Assembly: GCA_023414875.1 (NCBI GenBank)
Contig: JAEZMV010000015.1
Coordinates: forward strand, 310,001 to 374,000
Length of the DNA stretch: 64,000 bases
From: Bacillota bacterium
GTDB taxonomy: Bacteria; Bacillota; Clostridia; Lachnospirales; Lachnospiraceae
Direction: 5' to 3'
Under the pieces are notes generated by a model. That model was not told the origin of the DNA, did not search any database, and saw nothing but the letters and a program-made list of their open reading frames with translations. Every line of letters starts with the position of its first letter. The first letter of the stretch is position 1. A program made the position numbers and the translations under genes. Below, one piece after another: positions 17,787 through 26,835 of this stretch.

Positions 17787-19064
17787 TTAAAATCTATCCC
17801 TAGATGCCCATAGTCCCAAAGCCGGATTGCTAATATAATAGATTTCCTCGCCATCCTCAAGCGTATTAAAGCCATCCTTTAATTTATTTGGATCATATCT
17901 ATGTACGGCATCCTCATATGACATATATTGATATCCCACGCTTTCTATTTCTTCCTTGCTGATATTCTTAACCGCATAGGTAACTGAAAATAGGTCATCG
18001 GTTGAACCATGGATTAAATGAGCTGTAGCTGACAAATTATTTTGTAGATCCTCATTGTTCTTCACAAGGCTGAGTACATTCTTTCTACCGGGATAACCGT
18101 ATTTTCGAATGATGTCATCATTACCGCTGTCTTCACCAAATCTGCGGATACCAGCTGCCAGTACAATCAATTCGCCACCGTCAGCCAATGCCATTCTGGA
18201 TCGATATATGGATTTATTTCCCACCCAGGTTGTCTTAAATTCTCTTTCATCCAGAAAAGCAACGATTTTCTTCAACGGCTTATCAACAAAGGTAATATTC
18301 TTCTCCTGACTTAGGCTTACAGCTTCCTCAAAAATGCCTCTCTTACGCCCCACGAATAGACCATGGATATTGGTATCATGTCCGGTATTGGTGGTAACAG
18401 TAAGAACATACATTAAGGGAATATCCTGTATCAGCCTTTCCTCCGCATAATCAAAAACCTTTCTTACCGGAGTATTATCCTTTCCCATCATTCTTTCCGC
18501 ACCGTAAAAGGCACCTAGCATATGGGACTGGTTAATTATATCCCTTCCTCCACATCCGACGAATATATTTTTACTGTAGTTCGCCATGCCAACTACCTCG
18601 TGAGGCACAACCTGACCTATGGATATAATTAAATCATAACTTTTATCTAATAATCTTTTATTGATTTCAACATTTATTTTATTTTCTACCAGTCCCTCCG
18701 AAACCTGTGCAACGAACTCCTTTGGTACTTCACCTATCTTAATGACATCATTTCTCCAATTATGCTCAAGTACCCTTTCGAATGGAACCTCCTTGCCAAA
18801 AAAATCTCTAACTTCTTTCTCATTCATTGCCTCATGTGTACCGACAGCAGGCATGATATCTATATGGCAGCTCTCCTTAAGCATGTCATAATAGTACGCT
18901 ACAATTTTGCCTGCTCCTGAGTATAGCCTGGTATAATCCGGAGGGATTATAAGCACCTTTTTTAGCACATTATCATGATTTTTTAAAGATTTTTCTAATG
19001 CAGCCTTTAATTCCTCATCCGACAATCCTCTTGGATTATCTGATTTTAGAACAAACTCTTCCAT
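17787..19064 (-). CDS. LarA-family nickel-pincer racemase/epimerase
   Basis: 425 residues of the lactate racemase (DUF2088) superfamily. H155 (VVPHEV), K165 (NYSKNIFVG) and H181 (NQSHMLGAF) have the same spacing (10 and 16 residues) as H174, K184 and H200 of Lactobacillus LarA, where Lys binds the nickel-pincer nucleotide and the second His ligates nickel. The site therefore looks intact. Members of this superfamily racemise or epimerise alpha-hydroxyacids, including D-gluconate at C2. In this operon an aldonic-acid C2 epimerase is a good guess. The cofactor needs LarB, LarC and LarE; only a broken LarE/LarC remnant is seen in this window. Confidence 0.85.
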   Translation of the reverse strand: MEEFVLKSDNPRGLSDEELKAALEKSLKNHDNVLKKVLIIPPDYTRLYSGAGKIVAYYYDMLKESCHIDIMPAVGTHEAMNEKEVRDFFGKEVPFERVLEHNWRNDVIKIGEVPKEFVAQVSEGLVENKINVEINKRLLDKSYDLIISIGQVVPHEVVGMANYSKNIFVGCGGRDIINQSHMLGAFYGAERMMGKDNTPVRKVFDYAEERLIQDIPLMYVLTVTTNTGHDTNIHGLFVGRKRGIFEEAVSLSQEKNITFVDKPLKKIVAFLDEREFKTTWVGNKSIYRSRMALADGGELIVLAAGIRRFGEDSGNDDIIRKYGYPGRKNVLSLVKNNEDLQNNLSATAHLIHGSTDDLFSVTYAVKNISKEEIESVGYQYMSYEDAVHRYDPNKLKDGFNTLEDGEEIYYISNPALGLWASRDRF

Positions 19065-19181
19065 TTAATAACACCTCCGACATATAGTAAATTATTTGGT
19101 ATTAGTTAAGCTTTGCCACGTTGTAATCGGTTGGATACAAGTCCTGCAAAGCTTAACCCTACCAGATAATTTACACCACAA

Positions 19182-20801
19182 TTAGCAATCCAAATACTTT
19201 TGCAGGGTAGCTCTGACAGCCCCCTTCCCTTCTATTAACTCCTTAAAATAGCTCTCTACCTTATCTCCTAAACCTACCTCATATAGATCAACACCGAATA
19301 ACTTGGCATCTGATAGGATAGGCTTCAGCTCATATTTCATAGCCTCAGGCTTCCCTAAGCTGATATTCACTAGGTGCTTTTTAAGCTCCATCATCATAGG
19401 ATCAGGACTCAATTGCATCTCTACACCATTATCATCTACTCCCAATAGATATCGAAGCCAGCCTGCAAGAACCAGAGGAATATATCTAAGCATCTCCGGC
19501 TCCAAATCCTTTCTCTTATCATACGCTTTAATCGTTTCCCCAAATCTGATTGCTACCTTTTGTGAGGTATCTGTAGCAATTCTCTGCGGTGTATCAGGCG
19601 TATATGGATTAGGAAATCTTTTACCGATAACTTCATCGATAAAGCTTTTCGGATCGATAATACCAGGATTAATAACTACCGGAAGTCCTTCGTCATACCC
19701 AACTTTCATAATTAATCTTCTTAAGTATTCATCCTGCATCTCGTCAGCAATAGATTGAAACCCTAACAGGCATCCATATACCGCAAGTGTAGTATGTAAC
19801 GGATTTAAACAGGTACATACCTTCATTTTTTCTGATTTATCTACTGTTGCTCGATCTGTAAAAAATACTCCAGCAGCTTCTAATTTCATACGTCCATTCG
19901 GAAAATCATCTTCAATTACCAGATACTGTGCTTCTTCCGTATTGACAAAAGGTGCAACATAGGTGTTTTTACTCGTGCAATAAATATTGGTGTCTTTAAA
20001 ACCATCTCGGCTAAGACGCTCCTTCACTGTCTCGGATGGTCTAGGTGTTATTTTGTCAATCATTGACCACGGAAAGGAAACCAGCTTAGGATTATTGATA
20101 TATTCAATAAAACCTTTATCAACATATCCGTTCTCAAACCACTTTACAGCAATTTTCTTCACTGATTTGTAAAGCTTTTCTCCATTATGAGAGCAATTAT
20201 CCATACTTACCAAGGCGATAGGATGCTTACCGCTCTGATATCTTTCATAAACAAGGGCTACGATCTTAGCCATCACATTTGTAGGCTTTGAGGGTCCATT
20301 CTTAAAATCCTCCAATACTTCTGTGAAATACTCACCGGAGGTTTTTGCAAGATTATAGCCCTTTTCTGTAATCGTAAAACTCGCCATCTGAAGTGATGGT
20401 TTTGCAAAGATTTCCTTCAGTTTTGCCCAGTCGTTCTTTTTGGTATAATCTCCCACCAAAGCTTCACTAATACTGCCGAGTACCTGTTTACCCAGGCTAC
20501 CGTCCGGGTACATGGTAGCAATAAGGCTAAGATTATCATAAGGGTGATATACTTTGTCTAGTATTTCATAATCATAGGTCTCTACTGCAATAATACCAGT
20601 ATCCTCAATATTTTTATTAAGAAGCTCCTGCTGAAGTACAGCGATATAACCTCTGAACAAGTTGCCTGAGCCAAAATGTATCCACTTAGGATTTTCCTTT
20701 GTATTAGCAAGCATTTTCTGTCTATCGTACCTTGGAATCGTGATACCTGCTTCTTCCCAATGATTCGTTCTATCCAAATTTTTCTGTTTTAATCTTAGCA
20801 C
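19182..20801 (-). CDS. Mannitol dehydrogenase-family oxidoreductase (fructuronate/tagaturonate reductase-like)
   Basis: 539 residues. N-terminal Rossmann segment with WIHFGSGNLFRGYIAVLQQE and the polyol-dehydrogenase active-site region KVCTCLNPLHTTLAVYG (Lys, Asn, His). The start is GTG 20801 with GGGAGG upstream. Family members reduce keto-uronates (fructuronate to mannonate, tagaturonate to altronate) or oxidise polyols. The operon context favours a keto sugar acid. No uronate isomerase or mannonate/altronate dehydratase lies nearby, so it is not a standard uronate pathway. Confidence 0.85.
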   Translation of the reverse strand: MLRLKQKNLDRTNHWEEAGITIPRYDRQKMLANTKENPKWIHFGSGNLFRGYIAVLQQELLNKNIEDTGIIAVETYDYEILDKVYHPYDNLSLIATMYPDGSLGKQVLGSISEALVGDYTKKNDWAKLKEIFAKPSLQMASFTITEKGYNLAKTSGEYFTEVLEDFKNGPSKPTNVMAKIVALVYERYQSGKHPIALVSMDNCSHNGEKLYKSVKKIAVKWFENGYVDKGFIEYINNPKLVSFPWSMIDKITPRPSETVKERLSRDGFKDTNIYCTSKNTYVAPFVNTEEAQYLVIEDDFPNGRMKLEAAGVFFTDRATVDKSEKMKVCTCLNPLHTTLAVYGCLLGFQSIADEMQDEYLRRLIMKVGYDEGLPVVINPGIIDPKSFIDEVIGKRFPNPYTPDTPQRIATDTSQKVAIRFGETIKAYDKRKDLEPEMLRYIPLVLAGWLRYLLGVDDNGVEMQLSPDPMMMELKKHLVNISLGKPEAMKYELKPILSDAKLFGVDLYEVGLGDKVESYFKELIEGKGAVRATLQKYLDC

Positions 20802-20850
20802 TTAAATTTCCTCCCTTTTTCAGTTCAACTATCCATCTTATCGCTTTATC

Positions 20851-23454
20851 CTAGACGTTTTCTTTTGTTATAACCATTTCTATATTCTTATTAGGACAAC
20901 GGTTATAACACATACCGCAAGCTACACAAGCTTCAGGTTCAATCGATAAAGTATCAGCTTCCTTAATGAAAGGAGCAAAATCAGTGCATATGGTTTTACA
21001 TAATTGACAGCCTTCACCACATCCACAATTTAAGCATCGGGATGCTTCTTTAACAGCTTCCTCTTCCGTTAAAACTCTGGAACATATCTCAAAGTTATTC
21101 TTAAGCTCCTCTATGTTCTTGTGATTCGTATTGATTGCTGTACCTTCTTCTTTAAAATATCCTGCTCTTTGAAGTACGTTCTCTGTATTAACACATACCA
21201 CACTATCGGTGTATTGTAAGGTTGACTCTTCACCAAGGATATATTTATCTATGGATACTGCTGCTGTTTTTCCCGCAGCAATTGCCGTAATGATATTGGC
21301 ATTACGGACAACATCCCCTCCGGCAAATATGCCCTCCTGATCTGTTGCTCCGGTTTTTGTTACAATTTTTATAAAGCCGTTAACCTTGCCAATTTCTCCG
21401 ATATGGACTGCCTCAGCCTGTGCTCCTTGTGCGATAATAAGGTTATCACATGCTACCTTCATGGAGATTCCGATATGATTCACTAATTCTACAGCTGTTA
21501 CCCTAGCCTCCATGACTTCAATGCTTTTCACCTCTACCTCGCTGATTATCTTAACTCCTTCAGCCTCAGCTATTTTTAGATTTTCAGCCAAGAAGGAACG
21601 CTTGGTTAAGAGAGTTTTATGTGCTAAGTAAACCTGCTTGGCACCTAATCTTACCGCAGTTCTTGCAGCATCAATTGCGGAATAATGATTACCGTATACG
21701 ATTACAGTCTTTCCGATTGTAATATTCTCTTCACTGCTTACACTCTTTAGCAGCGCATTGGCATAAATAACGCCCTCAGTATCTTCTCCTGGTAAATCAA
21801 GTACCTTCACTTGTTGTGCACCAATTCCTATAAATATTGCTTCGAAGTTATCCTCCCTCAAGGATGCTACCGATATATCCTTACCGAACTCTATCCCTGG
21901 CTTAAATACAACTCCCATTTCCTTGATCGCTTCAATTTCATCCTCAAGGATACCTTCACCAAGTCGAAAGCTTGGTAAACCAAAGGCTAGATTTCCACCC
22001 AGCTTCTGTTCACGTTCAAATACAGTTACCTGATATCCGGCCTTTTTAAGCTCTACAGCACAGGATAGACCTGCTGGACCGGAGCCGATAACAGCGACTC
22101 TATGTCCATTATCTGCCGCCACAACGGTATTGGGCTTCCACCCTTTTTCCTTTCCATATTCAAGAACAAAGCGTTTAATATCTCTTATCTGCACTGAACG
22201 TCCATTAATACCACGGGTACATGCATCCTCGCAGGGATGGGTACAAACAAGACCACAGATACCCTGTAAAGGATTCTTAGAAGTAATTAAGTCAAAGGCC
22301 TCTTTATACTCGCCTTTTGCAACCTTAGTAATATAAGCCTGAGCAGGGACATGATGAGGGCAAGCAACCTTACAGGGGGCCGATAGATTGGGTTTTGTAA
22401 TTTTGGCATAGCCTGCATGAAGTGTTACTTCTGTAGCTGTCTTTACCTCAGGTACAATCCTTGACCTGAAATCATCTAATGTTTCATAGCCATTTTCATC
22501 CATATATAGCTTCATTCCTGCAATCATAGGACGAACAATATCATAGCCGTTAATTAAGGTTTCTGCGCATATACCAAGCAGATTCCCTCCACAGAGTACC
22601 ATCTCAACTGCATCCTTCCAGTTGGTGATACCGCCGGTTGCCATAATAAAGGGGTCATTTCCGCATACCTTTCTTATTTCATAGGTATCACGCTGTGCAA
22701 GCGGCTTCAGCCAGCTTCCACAATGACAGCTCATGCTGATTTCATCTTGAAGATGGAAGAATGAGCTTTCCGGCTTATCAAGATTAATAGGAGGTAGACC
22801 CATTCGGTTACCTGCTGATCCAACAGCATCTACTCCTACTGCATATAATGCTTGTGCAACCTTTGCTATCTGACCGCCCTCCGGGGTTAGCTTAACGAAT
22901 AGGGGAATACTGATGCTTTCCTTTACTGCTTTTGCTATTTCGGCAGCAACATCAGCCTGTTGACCCATACTAGCACCGGTTTTCTTAGCTGATGCAGCAG
23001 AATCACCGCTGGTAAGCTCCAGGTTGAAGGACATGTTTGGACAGCACATATTTAATTCTATGATATCTGCTCCGGCTTCCTCAAACTTTCTGGCCATATT
23101 CACCCAGCCTTCAATTCCATTATCTCCGGCATAGGTGATATTCGCCATCAGCTTAAGCTCCGTCAGTACTTTTTTAGCGTCCCTGACTAGCTTTAAGCCT
23201 TCCTCAAAGGTAAGTCTTTTTTCTGTTGTGAATGCCAGAGCATTTCTGTCCTCAAAAATTCCATAACGGGGTTTTCTATTTATATATGGCGCAGGATCAA
23301 TACTGAGCTTTATACTTGCCGCAGCCCAGCCTGTCTCCTCTATACGCTTTAATTGGCGAACATTCTTGGTTGTTGGACCGGATGCTACAAAAAACGGATT
23401 TTTAAAAGTTACTCCGCCTATAGTGACCGGTATCATAATATCCTTTACCATCAT
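20851..23454 (-). CDS. PreA-PreT-like fusion: dihydroorotate-dehydrogenase-like domain, GltD-like domain, ferredoxin domain
   Basis: 867 residues. Residues ~1-340 are an FMN TIM barrel like PreA (FKNPFFVASGPTTKN, ELNMCCPNMSF, PLFVKLTPEGG, MATGGITNW). Residues ~355-770 resemble PreT/GltD: cysteines CKVACPHHVPAQ and CGLVCTHPCEDAC, then FAD motif VAVIGSGPAGLSCAVELKKA and FAGGDVVRNANI. The end has CLNCGCGEGCQLC and CVACGMCYNRCP clusters. Mammalian dihydropyrimidine dehydrogenase has the GltD-like part first, so this is a permuted order in a single chain. It sits among sugar-acid genes, not pyrimidine genes, so a ring-reduction or oxidation step on another substrate is plausible. Function not established. 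Confidence 0.8.
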   Translation of the reverse strand: MMVKDIMIPVTIGGVTFKNPFFVASGPTTKNVRQLKRIEETGWAAASIKLSIDPAPYINRKPRYGIFEDRNALAFTTEKRLTFEEGLKLVRDAKKVLTELKLMANITYAGDNGIEGWVNMARKFEEAGADIIELNMCCPNMSFNLELTSGDSAASAKKTGASMGQQADVAAEIAKAVKESISIPLFVKLTPEGGQIAKVAQALYAVGVDAVGSAGNRMGLPPINLDKPESSFFHLQDEISMSCHCGSWLKPLAQRDTYEIRKVCGNDPFIMATGGITNWKDAVEMVLCGGNLLGICAETLINGYDIVRPMIAGMKLYMDENGYETLDDFRSRIVPEVKTATEVTLHAGYAKITKPNLSAPCKVACPHHVPAQAYITKVAKGEYKEAFDLITSKNPLQGICGLVCTHPCEDACTRGINGRSVQIRDIKRFVLEYGKEKGWKPNTVVAADNGHRVAVIGSGPAGLSCAVELKKAGYQVTVFEREQKLGGNLAFGLPSFRLGEGILEDEIEAIKEMGVVFKPGIEFGKDISVASLREDNFEAIFIGIGAQQVKVLDLPGEDTEGVIYANALLKSVSSEENITIGKTVIVYGNHYSAIDAARTAVRLGAKQVYLAHKTLLTKRSFLAENLKIAEAEGVKIISEVEVKSIEVMEARVTAVELVNHIGISMKVACDNLIIAQGAQAEAVHIGEIGKVNGFIKIVTKTGATDQEGIFAGGDVVRNANIITAIAAGKTAAVSIDKYILGEESTLQYTDSVVCVNTENVLQRAGYFKEEGTAINTNHKNIEELKNNFEICSRVLTEEEAVKEASRCLNCGCGEGCQLCKTICTDFAPFIKEADTLSIEPEACVACGMCYNRCPNKNIEMVITKENV

Positions 23455-23456
23455 AA

Positions 23457-24530
23457 TTACGCCTCCAATTTCGTATTTTGAATCTTGATTCCCTCTCGAG
23501 AAGATTTATATATGAGATTTATTACCTCCAAAGCCTCCAGTCCATCGATACCGCGTAGTCCTACCATTGCTTCCTTATTCTGAGTTGCACATTCCATAAA
23601 GTGAAGAATTTCTCCTGTGTAACCCAAATTATACTTCTCATCAATTGCTGGTGTTGACCAACCCGTTGTTATCTCAGCTTTTTCTACGGTATAATCAAGT
23701 CCTGGAATGCTGAATACCTTTACAGGTCCTGAAAAAGAAAGATCCACATGGATACAGCCTTGCTCACAGTAGATATCAACCATATCCTCCATTCCACCCA
23801 CTGTTACATAGTTGGCTTCTAGGGTTGCATAGGTTCCATCCTTAAAGCTCATGAAGGCACCGGCCCAATCCTCGCCCTCCATCTTATGATGAATCAGATT
23901 CTTATCCCCACCACCGGAGGTCATTGCCACTAATTCCTTCCATTCATTATTCTTCAGCGCAAGCATAAAACTGACCGGATGAACTCCAAGGTGAACCATA
24001 CAACCACCTCCACAGTATTTGATAGACTGTGCAAAGGGGCTATGTGAACCGGAATGGCTTTCATGGGCTCTGATATATAAGGGCTTACCAAGCTGACCGC
24101 TGTTCATAATATTAATTGCCTTTTGGAAAGCAGGCGCGAATAACCAATCCTCCGCATAATATATCTGCTTACCTACCCTTTTCGCTGTTTCAACCATATC
24201 CTTGGCATCTTCAACAGTTGTTGCCAACGGCTTTTCGCATATAATGTGTCTTCCACGATTAAGCGCTTTTATTGCCACATCATGATGCAGGAAATTGGGC
24301 ATACAGATATCAACCACATCACACTCTACTTCATCAATCGCTTTTTCGTAATCATCATAAGCTACATAATCTGTAAATCCATATCGATCAGCCAATGCTT
24401 TTATTTTATCTAATGCCCTGTCAACGATTCCAACAATCTGGGCTTTATCTTTAATTCTGGCATATCCATCAGAATGTAAATCTGCGGAAAAAGCAGCTCC
24501 TATTAATAATACTCTAACCTTATCTCCCAT
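23457..24530 (-). CDS. Gfo/Idh/MocA-family oxidoreductase
   Basis: 357 residues. N-terminal NAD(P)-binding VRVLLIGAAFSADLHSDGYA, the family ICEKPLATT motif and, further on, HLGVHPVSFML with the likely catalytic His. Family members oxidise or reduce cyclic sugars and inositols, often at C3 or C2. The start is ATG 24530, preceded by AAGGAGG; longer readings run into the neighbouring gene and lose similarity. It is adjacent (2 bp) to the PreA-PreT-like fusion. Confidence 0.9.
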   Translation of the reverse strand: MGDKVRVLLIGAAFSADLHSDGYARIKDKAQIVGIVDRALDKIKALADRYGFTDYVAYDDYEKAIDEVECDVVDICMPNFLHHDVAIKALNRGRHIICEKPLATTVEDAKDMVETAKRVGKQIYYAEDWLFAPAFQKAINIMNSGQLGKPLYIRAHESHSGSHSPFAQSIKYCGGGCMVHLGVHPVSFMLALKNNEWKELVAMTSGGGDKNLIHHKMEGEDWAGAFMSFKDGTYATLEANYVTVGGMEDMVDIYCEQGCIHVDLSFSGPVKVFSIPGLDYTVEKAEITTGWSTPAIDEKYNLGYTGEILHFMECATQNKEAMVGLRGIDGLEALEVINLIYKSSREGIKIQNTKLEA

Positions 24531-24540
24531 TTCTTCCTCC

Positions 24541-25287
24541 TTAAAATTGACTATAACCAAAGGGTTTCTTCTTAGACATAAAATCAAATGCTTCCTGCAT
24601 CTGAGTAAATGAATACTCAATAGCACGTTCTAGGATTTGCTCACCCTTTAAGGCTGTTGCCTTTGATGGTTCACCCCACACACCGGAGGGTGTAGCTCTG
24701 AATATACTTCCGTAGCTTAGATATGAGCGTGGAGTATCCGGTACATAATCGATTGCTTCCTTCATTATTACAGTATCCGGCTCTAAGTGAAGCATTAGCG
24801 ATGTCTCACATTCACCCGCATGTAATTCTGTATTAGTCTCCATGATTCCTTCCTTATAAAGTACAGGAAACAGCTCACATATATCAACTTTTGCTACCAT
24901 TAAATCGGGATTGTATTTGGCATTCAACTCTCGTACCAATGGTGTCATGATAAAAATACCACCATGACATTGCAGGATACAAATCTTCTTAAAGCCCTGC
25001 TCCTTGAGAGACATAATAATATCAGTCATCATGTGGTAAAAGGTATCAGGGTTCATCCAGACTGCACCTTTTTTACCCATCTGCTCACGACAGGTGCTTA
25101 TTGGCAGTGCAGGAATTAGAAAGCCTCCACTCTTCTGTGCTAGCCCTTCACCTAAGGCTGTAGCAATTGACCAATCAGTTATTACAGGAAGATGTGGCCC
25201 GTGCTGTTCTATGGAGCCTACCGGTATAATTGCCAGCTCCGGATCATGCTTCATAATTTCATCTGCTGACATACGATTTAATAGCAT
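24541..25287 (-). CDS. Creatininase-family hydrolase
   Basis: 248 residues. Metal-site residues of the creatinine amidohydrolase family are recognisable: VGSIEQHGPHLP (E27, H29), TDW (D38), CHGG (H108, replacing the usual NGHGG) and HAGECETS (Glu near 159-161). Besides creatininase, the family includes FAPy deformylase, MftE and IolN, which opens the oxidised inositol ring in the Thermotoga pathway. Next to a Gfo/Idh dehydrogenase an IolN-like ring-opening or lactone/amide hydrolysis step is a reasonable inference. Confidence 0.85.
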   Translation of the reverse strand: MLLNRMSADEIMKHDPELAIIPVGSIEQHGPHLPVITDWSIATALGEGLAQKSGGFLIPALPISTCREQMGKKGAVWMNPDTFYHMMTDIIMSLKEQGFKKICILQCHGGIFIMTPLVRELNAKYNPDLMVAKVDICELFPVLYKEGIMETNTELHAGECETSLMLHLEPDTVIMKEAIDYVPDTPRSYLSYGSIFRATPSGVWGEPSKATALKGEQILERAIEYSFTQMQEAFDFMSKKKPFGYSQF

Positions 25288-25311
25288 TTTTTTGTCTCCT
25301 TTTTCTACAGG

Positions 25312-26079
25312 TTAAGCCAAAGCTTTTGATGCACTATCATTATCAAGATAAAGCACTGAGGATTCATGTGTTCTGAGAATACTTGCCGGGCAAGCGGTGG
25401 TAATCGGTCCATGCAGCATTGCTTTAACTGCATCTGCCTTTAATATACCCGGTACAACACTAACTGTTTCCGGTATTCTTATAATTGCACTCATCGTTAA
25501 TGTAATTGCATGCTTTGGAACATCCTCTAAGGTTGGGAAGCAGCCGTCATTTACCTGCTGCTTACGGCATACCTCATCAAGCTCTACCACCTTAACTAAG
25601 TAAGGATCATTAAAGTCAGCTACAGGCGGATCGTTGAAGGCAAGATGACCATTTTCACCTACACCGAGTAAAATCAAATCTGGCGGATATTTTTCTAAAA
25701 GGGAACTATAAACCTCACAGGCCTTAATCTCATCCTCACCTGCATCCGCAAGATAATGAATTTCCTTAAATGTGACACGATCAAAGATAGCACGACGCAG
25801 GAAGTTACCAAAACCGGCAGGGGCATCCTTTGAAAGTCCTATATATTCATCCATATGCATAGCTCGCACACGATTCCATTCGATATCACAACCTAATAAT
25901 TCCTCAATTAATTCATTCTGAGAAGGTGCTGCAGCAAAAACAACCGTAGCTTCTCCCTTTGTACTAATGATTTTCTTTAATCTTGCTTCTACATCCTTGG
26001 CAGCATTCAGACCCATTTCTCTTCTCGTGTCAAATACTTTGACCATTAATTTATCAAACATATTGTTAAACGTTTCCAT
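25312..26079 (-). CDS. NagB-like (glucosamine-6-phosphate deaminase/6-phosphogluconolactonase family) protein
   Basis: 255 residues. It has NagB-fold motifs AMHMDEYIGL (76-79) and LLGVGENGHLAFNDPP (~138-152), plus the C-terminal GPITTACPASILR. Compared from memory with E. coli NagB (GNDGHIAFNEP), catalytic Asp141 corresponds to Asn143 and Glu148 to Asp150, while His143 is kept as His145. It may therefore not be a normal deaminase. The start is ATG 26079, with AAGGAG. It may process an amino-sugar or lactone intermediate of this pathway. Confidence 0.8.
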   Translation of the reverse strand: METFNNMFDKLMVKVFDTRREMGLNAAKDVEARLKKIISTKGEATVVFAAAPSQNELIEELLGCDIEWNRVRAMHMDEYIGLSKDAPAGFGNFLRRAIFDRVTFKEIHYLADAGEDEIKACEVYSSLLEKYPPDLILLGVGENGHLAFNDPPVADFNDPYLVKVVELDEVCRKQQVNDGCFPTLEDVPKHAITLTMSAIIRIPETVSVVPGILKADAVKAMLHGPITTACPASILRTHESSVLYLDNDSASKALA

Positions 26080-26096
26080 TATATACTCCTTACAAT

Positions 26097-26831
26097 TTAT
26101 TGGCAAATCGGATCCACACTATTGCGATTACCACCTAAATATGCTTTAGCAATATCTGTATTATCAAGTAGTTCCTTGCCTGTGCCTTTACAGGCTATAT
26201 TTCCGTTCTCTATAACATAACCATAATCACAAATACTTAAGGACTTTTTCGCATTCTGTTCTACTAATACAACCGTAACACCCTGATTACGAACCGCTTG
26301 TATATTAGCAAATACGTCCTTTACAACGATTGGAGCCAATCCCAGAGAAGGCTCGTCTAGCAGCAACAAACGTGGCTTAGACATTAAAGCCCTACAGATA
26401 ACCAGCATCTGCTGCTCTCCGCCCGAGAGTGTACCCGCATCTTGATTTTTTCTTTCTTTAAGTCGTGGGAAAATCTTATATTGCTCATTGATGAGACAAT
26501 TAATCTCACCTCTGTTACTATTACAGTACGCACCTATTCTTAAATTCTCTTCAACAGATAAACCAGCAAAAACCTTACGTCCCTCCGGTACCTGAGCTAT
26601 ACCATACTTTACTATCTGATTTGATTTATACGGTAGTTGTTTGCCATCAAACTCTATGACTCCGGTTCGCCTTACCATACCAGAGATGGCATTCAGTATG
26701 GTGGTTTTACCTGCTCCGTTAGAGCCAATAATTGCAGTAATACTGCCCTTCTCCACCTGCATATTGATGCCGTGAATAGCTTCAACTTGTCCATATGTGA
26801 CTCTTAAGTCCTTAATATTCAACAATGCCAT
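26097..26831 (-). CDS. Branched-chain-amino-acid-type ABC transporter ATPase, LivF-like
   Basis: 244 residues. Walker A GSNGAGKTT, signature LSGGEQQMLVICRAL and Walker B LLLLDEPSLGLAP with the SLGLAP sequence typical of LivF. The start is ATG 26831 (GTG 26849 lies over the ribosome site). It overlaps tightly with the LivG-like gene. It powers uptake by the LivH/LivM-like permease in the membrane. Confidence 0.92.
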   Translation of the reverse strand: MALLNIKDLRVTYGQVEAIHGINMQVEKGSITAIIGSNGAGKTTILNAISGMVRRTGVIEFDGKQLPYKSNQIVKYGIAQVPEGRKVFAGLSVEENLRIGAYCNSNRGEINCLINEQYKIFPRLKERKNQDAGTLSGGEQQMLVICRALMSKPRLLLLDEPSLGLAPIVVKDVFANIQAVRNQGVTVVLVEQNAKKSLSICDYGYVIENGNIACKGTGKELLDNTDIAKAYLGGNRNSVDPICQ

Positions 26832-26835
26832 GCTA

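Noticed and set aside
20851..23454. Claim that the PreA-like domain is inactive because it lacks the catalytic Cys
   Set aside because: The alignment is from memory and bacterial PreA may itself differ at that position, so inactivity is not claimed.
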